The notes under the pieces: model-generated
What the model saw: only the letters and a program-made list of their open reading frames with translations
What the model was told of the DNA's origin: nothing
Databases searched by the model: none
Made by a program: the position numbers and the translations under genes
Shown: positions 1 to 4,295 of the stretch, one piece after another
Position numbering within the stretch: the stretch's first letter is position 1
Layout: the number at the start of each line of letters is the position of its first letter
DNA from: Alphaproteobacteria bacterium
GTDB lineage: Bacteria > Pseudomonadota > Alphaproteobacteria > ATCC43930 > CGMCC-115725
Assembly: GCA_030039975.1 (NCBI GenBank)
Contig: JASHUO010000885.1
Span: 1 to 5,018 of the forward strand
DNA length: 5,018 nt
Direction: 5' to 3'

Positions 1-1226
1 GAGATGATCTCCATCGCGCGCCGGCCGCTCTGCTCGTCAAGGCTCTCGCGCGTGATCTCGGTGACGTAGCGCTTCACCGCGTCGTATAGCCTGTCGACCG
101 CATTGTCCATGCGCTCGATGTTGCCGACGAGCTTGCGATCATCGGAGAGCAGCGCATCGATTGTCTGCCGCAGCATGCTCTCGACGATGTCGCCCATGTG
201 CAGGACTTCGCGCGCGGCCGAGGTCAGCGCCAGGGTCGGCGTCGAGAGAACCGCGGGATCGAGGTAGAGCGGTGCGGCGGGGTCCGCGGCCTTCTTGCGC
301 TCGGGGAAAACGCGCTTCAGCAGTCGGGCGTAGAGTTCCAGCGGCCCGATGAACAGCGCCGCCATGACGAGGTTGAAGGCGGTATGAAAGTTGGCGACCT
401 CGCGCACCGGATTGGGATCGATCGCCGCGAGCCCCTGCGCGATCGACGGGAGGAACGGCAACGTTATGGCAAGGCCCGCCACGCGATTGACGAGATTGCC
501 GACGGGCAGGCGCTGGGACGCCGGATCACCGCCGGACCCTTCCATGACGGGGTTGATCGCGCTGCCGAGATTGGCGCCAAGCACCAGCGCCAGGGCGCCG
601 GCCGGCGTCACGAAGCTCGAGTAGCTGAGCGACATCGCCAGAATGACCGCGGCAACGCTCGAATGCGCCGCCCAGGCAAAGAGCGCACCGACCAGCACGA
701 TGAGCACGGGGTCGCCATTGATACTGGCCAGCAGCGTGCGCAAGGCGGGCGCATCTTCCGCGGGTGCGAGCGTGTCGAGGAGGATATGCAGCGACAGCAG
801 CATCAGACCGAGGCCGATCGCGACGCGGCCGAGATCGCGAAACCGTGTGTTAGGCGCCCGCTTGAAGGCGATGAGACCGCCGGCCAGCAGGATCGGCGCC
901 GCGGCGGTGACGTTGAAAGCCAGGAGCTGGACGATGAGCGTCGTCCCGACATTGGCGCCCAGCATGATCGCCAGCGCCGGTGTCAGGGCGAGGAGGCCGC
1001 CCGCGGCAAAGGACGAGGTCATCAGCGCCGTCGCGGTGCTGCTCTGCAACACCGCGGTGACGCCGAGACCGAAGGCGAAGGCGCGCACGCGGCCTTTGAG
1101 CGCGGTGCCGAGGAAGCGCCGGAGGTCGGCGCCGAACGCGCGCATGATGCCGGTCTGCACCATGTGCAGACCCCACAGCAGCAAGGCCACCCCGCCGATG
1201 AGATCCAGGAGCATCATGCCGGCCAT
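1..1226 (-). CDS. Na/Pi cotransporter family protein with PhoU-like C-terminal region (partial, C-terminus off the left edge)
   Basis: Inner-membrane protein of the family that moves phosphate with sodium (PF02690 type, NptA-like). Reading the minus strand from ATG at 1226 gives 408 residues without a stop up to the window edge. Two copies of the family repeat are visible. The first has QSSTAT at residues 61-66 followed by a hydrophobic stretch and LGANVGTT at 89-96. The second has HSSVA at 188-192 followed by LGANLGSAINP at 216-226. Hydrophobic segments fill roughly residues 5-300. From about 330 the protein becomes a soluble helical region with heptad-like pattern (LTSAAREVLHMGDIVE, 332-350), typical of the PhoU-like tail of these transporters. 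Family members are often about 550 residues, so roughly a quarter is missing. The start is supported by GGAGG at 1234-1238 with a 7-nt gap and an in-frame stop at 1263-1265. No obvious Pho box was seen upstream. The second motif has H in place of the usual Q. The real substrate is inferred from family only. Confidence 0.93.
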   Translation of the reverse strand, partial: MAGMMLLDLIGGVALLLWGLHMVQTGIMRAFGADLRRFLGTALKGRVRAFAFGLGVTAVLQSSTATALMTSSFAAGGLLALTPALAIMLGANVGTTLIVQLLAFNVTAAAPILLAGGLIAFKRAPNTRFRDLGRVAIGLGLMLLSLHILLDTLAPAEDAPALRTLLASINGDPVLIVLVGALFAWAAHSSVAAVILAMSLSYSSFVTPAGALALVLGANLGSAINPVMEGSGGDPASQRLPVGNLVNRVAGLAITLPFLPSIAQGLAAIDPNPVREVANFHTAFNLVMAALFIGPLELYARLLKRVFPERKKAADPAAPLYLDPAVLSTPTLALTSAAREVLHMGDIVESMLRQTIDALLSDDRKLVGNIERMDNAVDRLYDAVKRYVTEITRESLDEQSGRRAMEII

Positions 1227-1233
1227 GAGCGCC

Positions 1234-1238
1234 CCTCC
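1234..1238 (-). promoter_or_regulatory. Ribosome binding site of the Na/Pi cotransporter gene
   Basis: On the minus strand GGAGG lies 7 nt upstream of the ATG at 1226. It fixes that start in preference to the ATG codons at 1217 and 1214. Confidence 0.75.
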
Positions 1239-1264
1239 GTTCCAGAGTCGCTGAAAGCAGGATC

Positions 1265-1277
1265 AACGTGGCACGTT
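1265..1277. repeat. Perfect 13-bp palindrome AACGTG-G-CACGTT, candidate operator
   Basis: Six-base arms that are exact reverse complements flank a single G. It lies in the gap between the divergent transporter and VOC genes, 38 bp upstream of the transporter start codon. That position suits an operator for the transporter. No regulator is encoded next to it, so its binding protein is unknown. Confidence 0.4.
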
Positions 1278-1379
1278 AAGCGCAGGTTTCCAGAGGACGC
1301 CAGGATTTTCGTGATCCCGGCAAGCCAGAACGGCCGATCGGACCGACCGAATCGAGCACCGCCGCCAGCCGGCCGGCCA

Positions 1380-1407
1380 TTCACCGCGATCGGGGAGCGA
1401 CTATATT
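1380..1407 (+). promoter_or_regulatory. Candidate sigma70-type promoter for the VOC gene
   Basis: TTCACC at 1380-1385 and TATATT at 1402-1407 are separated by 16 bp. They match the -35 and -10 consensus reasonably (4/6 and 5/6). The -10 is an unusually AT-rich patch in GC-rich DNA and lies 37 bp upstream of the ATG at 1445. Confidence 0.45.
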
Positions 1408-1444
1408 AGACTGGGTAGGGAGGCTCAGGCGTAGGAGCCGAACC

Positions 1445-1831
1445 ATGAGCGTCGAACTCAATCACACCATCATCTGGGCGAAGGACCGATGGGCCTCCGC
1501 CCGCTTTCTCGCCGACATTCTCGGATTGACGGCGGAACCCGAATGGGGACCGTTCGTGCCCGTTCGCACCAGCAATGGGGTCACGCTCGATTTTGCCGAC
1601 TCCCGAGACTTCCGCCCGCAGCACTACGCCTTCCTCGTCAGCGAGCCCGAATTCGACGCTGCGCTCTCGCGCATCAAAGGCAGCGGCATAAAATTCCACG
1701 CCCACTTCGACGGGTCCGGGCCGGGTGAGATCAACCACCTCTATGGCGGTCGCGGCTTTTATTTCGGCGACCCCAACGGCCATCTGCTCGAGATCATCAC
1801 GCGACCCTACGGCGCCATCCCCGAAGGCTGA
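1445..1831 (+). CDS. VOC family protein (glyoxalase/bleomycin-resistance/dioxygenase fold)
   Basis: A 128-residue cytoplasmic protein of the vicinal oxygen chelate superfamily, the usual length for a single-module member that works as a dimer. Two beta-alpha-beta-beta-beta modules can be traced: residues 3-51 (NHTIIWAKDR, then the ARFLADILGL helix) and 58-120 (HYAFLV, then the FDAALSRIKGSG helix, then GRGFYFGDPNGHLLEIITRPYG). The typical metal-site positions are all filled: H7 on the first strand, H60 at the start of module two, and E116 in the closing strand, so it probably binds a divalent metal. AGGAG at 1433-1437 sits 7 nt before the ATG and supports the start. It is followed at 97 bp by an SRPBCC gene on the same strand. 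The superfamily includes dioxygenases, isomerases, lyases and antibiotic-binding proteins, so the substrate cannot be assigned. The acidic and polar N-terminal half gives no clue. Confidence 0.92.
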   Translation: MSVELNHTIIWAKDRWASARFLADILGLTAEPEWGPFVPVRTSNGVTLDFADSRDFRPQHYAFLVSEPEFDAALSRIKGSGIKFHAHFDGSGPGEINHLYGGRGFYFGDPNGHLLEIITRPYGAIPEG

Positions 1832-1928
1832 CCTCGGCCCGCGCCAGGGATTCACGACGACCTTGTTACTCCGCATCGCCACGACCGAGCGACTAGGATG
1901 GAAGCGTGAAGAGCAGGTCAGGACAACC

Positions 1929-2390
1929 ATGGGGATAGCGATGCAAGACTCCCTCGTCGTTCGCCGCGAGGCACGCATTCCAGCGCCGCCCGCGACCGTC
2001 TTTGCCTTTCTCACCGATCCCGAAAAGATCCTGCGCTGGATGGGCACCGAGGCGAGTTTGGAGCCGCAACTCGACGGTCTCTATCTCGTCAATGTCACCG
2101 GCGCTCGCTTCGCCCGCGGTGCCTTCCGCGAGGTGGTGCCGGTTCACCGCCTGGCCTACAGCTTCGGCTGGGATGACAGCGAGGTGGTGCCGCCGGGATC
2201 GAGCCTCGTCGAGATCGACCTGATCGAGCAGCCGGACGGAACGCTGCTGCGCCTGACCCACACTGGCCTGCCGAATGCCGCGCAATGCGCCGGCCATGCG
2301 GAAGGCTGGGAGCACTACCTTGGCCGCCTTGCCATCGCTGCGGCAGGGCGCGACCCGGGCCCGGATCCCTGGCACGGCCGCACGGGATAA
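1929..2390 (+). CDS. SRPBCC family protein (AHSA1/START-like hydrophobic-ligand fold)
   Basis: A 153-residue soluble protein of the SRPBCC superfamily, closest in pattern to the bacterial AHSA1-like group. The fold landmarks are in order. The first strand is LVVRREARIPAPPATVFAFL (9-28), leading into the first helix DPEKILRWMG (30-39). The GLYLVNVTG strand (50-58) follows, then GAFREVVPVHRLAYSFGWD (64-82), VEIDLIEQPDGTLLRLTHTGLP (94-115) and the long closing helix EGWEHYLGRLAIAAAG (125-140). AGGA at 1920-1923 is 5 nt from the ATG at 1929. A second ATG at 1941 (MQDSL) has GGGGA at 1931-1935 and is an equally reasonable start. The reading frame stays open upstream to 1725, but that stretch overlaps the VOC gene and is not protein-like. 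Members bind lipids or other hydrophobic ligands or act as stress-related proteins; many are paired with an ArsR regulator, which is absent here. The ligand is unknown. Confidence 0.9.
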   Translation: MGIAMQDSLVVRREARIPAPPATVFAFLTDPEKILRWMGTEASLEPQLDGLYLVNVTGARFARGAFREVVPVHRLAYSFGWDDSEVVPPGSSLVEIDLIEQPDGTLLRLTHTGLPNAAQCAGHAEGWEHYLGRLAIAAAGRDPGPDPWHGRTG

Positions 2391-2409
2391 CCGCTTTCCG
2401 CTCTCAGCG

Positions 2410-2441
2410 GCGGGCGCGCCGCGCGATCAGCGCGCACCCGC
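2410..2441. terminator. GC-rich stem-loop, possible terminator between convergent genes
   Basis: Arms 2410-2419 (GCGGGCGCGC) and 2432-2441 pair over 10 positions with one C/A mismatch, leaving a 12-nt loop. It begins 20 bp after the SRPBCC stop, in the 89-bp gap before the end of the convergent small gene. No T tract follows on either strand, so an intrinsic terminator is only a possibility. Confidence 0.35.
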
Positions 2442-2479
2442 GCTATTGATGCGGTCGATCGTGAAGTCTCGGGGGTTCC

Positions 2480-2677
2480 CTAGAGCGCGTTCGAGACGCG
2501 GCCAGTCGACACTGTCCAATTGTCGAGCCGTGATGGGGTGGGATCGGCGCCGCGCACATCGCGAGATTGGCTTGGTGTACGCTGCCGCAAGTAAATCGCG
2601 CTCGCCGTCACGCCCACATTCAACGCGACGCCGAAGCCGGCCGCGACGATGGCGTCATAGACGTCAATTCCGATCAT
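2480..2677 (-). CDS. Hypothetical small protein with one membrane segment (65 aa)
   Basis: I do not recognise a family. The protein starts MIGIDVYDAIVAAGFGVALN and has a continuous hydrophobic helix at about residues 9-30. This is followed at once by basic residues (RQR, 31-33) and then by a polar tail rich in Ser, Asp and Arg to residue 65. The pattern suits a small inner-membrane protein with the tail in the cytoplasm by the positive-inside rule. The gene is supported by AGGAG at 2686-2690, 8 nt before the ATG, and by an N-terminus that looks like protein. The C-terminal tail is less convincing. Its start is only 15 nt downstream of the stop of the preceding minus-strand ORF, which would suggest co-transcription if that ORF is real to its end. 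The gene is convergent with the SRPBCC gene. Confidence 0.55.
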   Translation of the reverse strand: MIGIDVYDAIVAAGFGVALNVGVTASAIYLRQRTPSQSRDVRGADPTPSRLDNWTVSTGRVSNAL

Positions 2678-2685
2678 GTGGCGAT

Positions 2686-2690
2686 CTCCT
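2686..2690 (-). promoter_or_regulatory. Ribosome binding site of the 65-aa protein
   Basis: AGGAG on the minus strand, 8 nt upstream of the ATG at 2677. It is the main evidence that this short frame is translated. Confidence 0.6.
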
Positions 2691-2692
2691 GT

Positions 2693-3139
2693 TCATGCGT
2701 GCCGCGGCGGCTCTTCGGTCCGCTTGATGGGCCGGCGGCACAGGCAATTTGCTTTGCCTTGGCCGAGGTGGCATGTGACGTGGGTCACCCCTGTCTTTCG
2801 GGCAGGCTGCGCCTCGACTTCAGCGTGGGTGCGATGCATCGCCGCGGGTGAATTCGGTCGGACACCTGCAACAGAGCGCGGCAAGCAAGCGAGCGTGGTG
2901 CCCCGCCGCCGCGGCCACCACCCTCCCCGACCACGCCGTCGCCAGCGGGCCAGCAGGCCGAGACCGCCCTGCATGTCGGCCGGCGGCGCGCCGGTCATCG
3001 ACCTGATTTCCGTTGCAACGATCCAGCGCGCCATAGCTGCCGAAAGCTGCCTGAGCTCCGCCCGCAGCTCCCCTTCGTCAGCCGCATCCGCCAGCGCCCG
3101 GAAGCGCAAGGCCTCTTCGCGATAGTCGCTCAACTCCAT
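2693..3139 (-). CDS. Small helical hypothetical protein with doubtful arginine-rich C-terminal extension (148 aa as read)
   Basis: The N-terminal part is a convincing amphipathic helical protein: MELSDYREEALRFRALADAA at residues 1-20, then DEGELRAELRQLSAAMARW to about 40. The pattern YR..A...R.LA..A.d.eLr..L..L resembles the short (about 60-70 aa) uncharacterised proteins common in rhizobia and relatives; this resemblance is from memory. After about residue 55 the character changes to runs of Arg, Gly and Trp (WRRRGRGGWWPRRRG, 66-80) followed by Cys- and His-scattered sequence with mixed codon use and no clear structure. A lost stop codon, a frameshift or fortuitous open frame is likely there. 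The start at 3139 is chosen because the protein-like sequence begins there. A weak GGAAG at 3146-3150 precedes it by 6 nt. The frame is open upstream to 3298 but that stretch is not protein-like. The function is unknown. Confidence 0.5.
   Translation of the reverse strand: MELSDYREEALRFRALADAADEGELRAELRQLSAAMARWIVATEIRSMTGAPPADMQGGLGLLARWRRRGRGGWWPRRRGTTLACLPRSVAGVRPNSPAAMHRTHAEVEAQPARKTGVTHVTCHLGQGKANCLCRRPIKRTEEPPRHA
2742..2759. repeat. Inverted repeat AGGCAA-N6-TTGCCT
   Basis: Perfect 6-bp arms with a 6-bp AT-rich centre. It is 65 bp upstream of the 65-aa gene on the minus strand, inside the doubtful C-terminal part of the neighbouring ORF. Candidate operator or promoter element. Confidence 0.35.
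2775..2788. repeat. Inverted repeat GTGAC-N4-GTCAC
   Basis: Perfect 5-bp arms around GTGG. It lies 15 bp from the inverted repeat at 2742-2759, about 98 bp upstream of the 65-aa gene. Two such elements close together suggest a regulatory region, but short arms also arise by chance in GC-rich DNA. Confidence 0.3.
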
Positions 3140-3156
3140 GTGCCGCTTCCCCCCGC

Positions 3157-3227
3157 GCAAATCGCGACAAATCCTCTCTCCCCTCGAACCCGGACGCTTC
3201 TGTCGAAAATGTCGCGGCGCGATTTGC
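3157..3227. repeat. Spaced inverted repeat GCAAATCGCG ... CGCGATTTGC
   Basis: Perfect 10-bp arms at 3157-3166 and 3218-3227, 51 bp apart, in the region between the divergent genes starting at 3139 and 3409. Inner flanks continue partly (ACA at 3167-3169 and TGT at 3210-3212 next to TCGCG). The spacing suits two operator half-regions bound by a looped or cooperative regulator better than an RNA hairpin. The rest of this 269-bp gap holds no gene I can support. Confidence 0.45.
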
Positions 3228-3408
3228 CTGGCGGGTGTGACGAAACTGACACGTTGGCAGCGATGTCGCGCCAGTGCGTGATCCCTGCCCTTGCCCAAAG
3301 GCCGCCTGCCGACTTAGACTAAAAATAGCGGGCGAGAAGTACATACCATGCGACGGAGATTCACCGCCGCCGCCCGTCAACCCATGGTCATGGGTCGAGG
3401 GAACGCGA

Positions 3409-3696
3409 ATGCGTGAGGAAGCAACGGACAAGCTCTGGCTGTCCGAGCTGGCCGCCCGTTTGGAGGGTTCCGGCGAGCTTGCGGAGCGTGCCGAAGAGGT
3501 GACCGCATCGCACTTGGCTCGATGCAGCGACGTGCAAGCCGCAGCTCTAAAAGCAGTGCTCACCGTGGAAAGCGCCGAGATCACAAGAATGGTCGCGCAC
3601 CATCGAGGCGCCGCCGGCGCGATAAGCGCCATTGGCCGCTTGCAGCAGATCGTGGAGGGCGCGCTGCGAGCATTCGAGGCATTGCCAAATCGGTGA
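3409..3696 (+). CDS. Hypothetical helical protein (95 aa)
   Basis: No family recognised. From ATG at 3409 the protein is strongly helical and rich in Ala, Glu and Leu: KLWLSELAARLEGSGELAER (8-27), then EEVTASHLARCSDVQAAALKAVLTVESAEITRMV (29-62), then HHRGAAGAISAIGRLQQIVE (64-83) and a short end ALPNR. There is no signal peptide or membrane segment, so it should be cytoplasmic, perhaps a small helical bundle or coiled-coil partner. GAGGGA at 3397-3402 precedes the ATG by 6 nt and sets the start. The frame is open back to 3274, but that part has poly-Pro and no protein character. It is convergent with the response regulator gene, 65 bp away. A physical link with that regulator cannot be shown from the sequence. 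Confidence 0.72.
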   Translation: MREEATDKLWLSELAARLEGSGELAERAEEVTASHLARCSDVQAAALKAVLTVESAEITRMVAHHRGAAGAISAIGRLQQIVEGALRAFEALPNR

Positions 3697-3718
3697 GCTG
3701 CGGCCGCGCCGGATCGCC

Positions 3719-3754
3719 GCGCCGCGCCAGCGTAGTTGCTCCACCCCGCGGCGC
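3719..3754. terminator. Stem-loop between convergent genes, possible bidirectional terminator
   Basis: GCGCCGCG at 3719-3726 pairs perfectly with CGCGGCGC at 3747-3754 around a 20-nt loop. It fills most of the 65-bp gap between the stop codons of the convergent genes ending at 3696 and 3762. No T run is present, so termination activity is inferred from position only. Confidence 0.35.
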
Positions 3755-3761
3755 AGGTCGA

Positions 3762-4175
3762 TTATGCCGATGGTCGGCTGAGATAGTTGGCGATGAGCTC
3801 GATCAGCGCGCCCGGGCGGATCGGCTTCAAGATGAAGTCATGGCGATCGAAGCCGCCCAATTGACAGAGCCGCAGCCCGTAGCCGGTGATGATCAGCGCC
3901 TTCATGCCACGCGCTTTCGCCGCATCGGCGACTTCGATGCCGGTCCCGTCCGGAAGGATGCCGTCCGCCAGGACGAGGCGATATTGCTGCGAGTCGACAA
4001 GCAGCCGGGCACCGGAAGCCGTCGTCGCTCGGTCGACGCGATAGCCCGCTGAGCTGAGCACGCGGTCAAGAAGTACGCCGACATCGGGATCGTCTTCGAC
4101 CACCAAGATGCGATTTGCGGGGCTGTTCACGTGCCTTCGCCCGATTACGGCGCCAAGCCTACCAATCAGCGACAT
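3762..4175 (-). CDS. Single-domain response regulator (CheY-like receiver)
   Basis: Cytoplasmic phospho-accepting receiver with no output domain; 137 residues as read from ATG at 4175. Numbered from that start, the receiver runs from RILVVEDD (22-29) to the end. The acidic pair is D28/D29, the phosphorylated aspartate is D71 in LVLADGILPDGTG, the switch Thr is T97 in ALIITGYG, and the conserved lysine is K117 in DFILKPIRPG, so all active-site residues are present. Such stand-alone receivers act by protein contact or as phosphate shuttles in relays with a hybrid kinase; no kinase is in the window. The start is uncertain. The ATG at 4175 has no clear ribosome site, while GTG at 4130 has GAAGG at 4134-4138 with a 3-nt gap and would give the more usual short N-terminus MNSPANRILVVEDD (122 aa). 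It is divergent from the MetE-like gene. Confidence 0.92.
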   Translation of the reverse strand: MSLIGRLGAVIGRRHVNSPANRILVVEDDPDVGVLLDRVLSSAGYRVDRATTASGARLLVDSQQYRLVLADGILPDGTGIEVADAAKARGMKALIITGYGLRLCQLGGFDRHDFILKPIRPGALIELIANYLSRPSA

Positions 4176-4193
4176 CGCGCCGACATGACCCTT

Positions 4194-4210
4194 TTGGGCA
4201 GATGGCCCAA
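4194..4210. repeat. Inverted repeat TTGGGC-N5-GCCCAA
   Basis: Perfect 6-bp arms around AGATG in the 120-bp gap between the divergent response regulator and MetE-like genes. It is 18 bp upstream of the ATG at 4175 and 85 bp upstream of the ATG at 4296, so it could be an operator for either gene or a leader hairpin. Confidence 0.35.
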
Positions 4211-4234
4211 TGCCCGATCAATGTCACAGGCGGA

Positions 4235-4248
4235 CGGGCTGCCGCCCG
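4235..4248 (+). other. Short GC stem-loop CGGGC-TGCC-GCCCG upstream of the MetE-like gene
   Basis: Five perfect base pairs with a 4-nt loop, extendable outward with mismatches. It lies 47 bp before the ATG at 4296. It could be part of an mRNA leader, but in sequence this GC-rich it may be chance. Confidence 0.2.
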
Positions 4249-4281
4249 CCGGCGTGCTACGCTGTTCCTTTCGACGGAACG

Positions 4282-4286
4282 GGAGG
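4282..4286 (+). promoter_or_regulatory. Ribosome binding site of the MetE-like gene
   Basis: GGAGG within GGGAGGA, 9 nt upstream of the ATG at 4296. It decides the start of this partial gene. Confidence 0.7.
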
Positions 4287-4295
4287 AACGGCGCC

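Noticed and set aside
850..1266. Minus-strand 138-codon frame starting upstream of the transporter
   Set aside because: Out of frame with the transporter and overlapping it; Arg/His-rich translation typical of a shifted frame in GC-rich DNA.
1281..1310. EcfG-type general stress promoter on the minus strand before the transporter (GAAAC with 17 bp to CGTT)
   Set aside because: The -35 part deviates from GGAAC and the -10 part is only the four bases CGTT, which belong to the palindrome; too weak to list as a feature.
198..1409. Long plus-strand open frame of 403 codons across the left end
   Set aside because: It is antisense to the Na/Pi cotransporter; its translation is Arg/Gln/Glu-rich without structure, while the minus strand shows clear family motifs.
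1725..1928. Upstream in-frame extension of the SRPBCC protein
   Set aside because: Overlaps the end of the VOC gene by over 100 bp and does not fit the SRPBCC fold, which begins just after 1941; ribosome sites support starts at 1929 or 1941.
1406..2047. Minus-strand 213-codon frame opposite the VOC and SRPBCC genes
   Set aside because: Antisense to two recognisable plus-strand genes, with no domain pattern of its own.
2275..2851. Plus-strand frames at 2275-2727 and 2567-2851
   Set aside because: No ribosome site, Arg- and Ser-rich or mixed translation, and antisense to the better-supported 65-aa gene.
3078..3632. Minus-strand 184-codon frame
   Set aside because: Antisense to the 95-aa gene and spanning the divergent control region; Ser/Ala-rich with no protein-like pattern.
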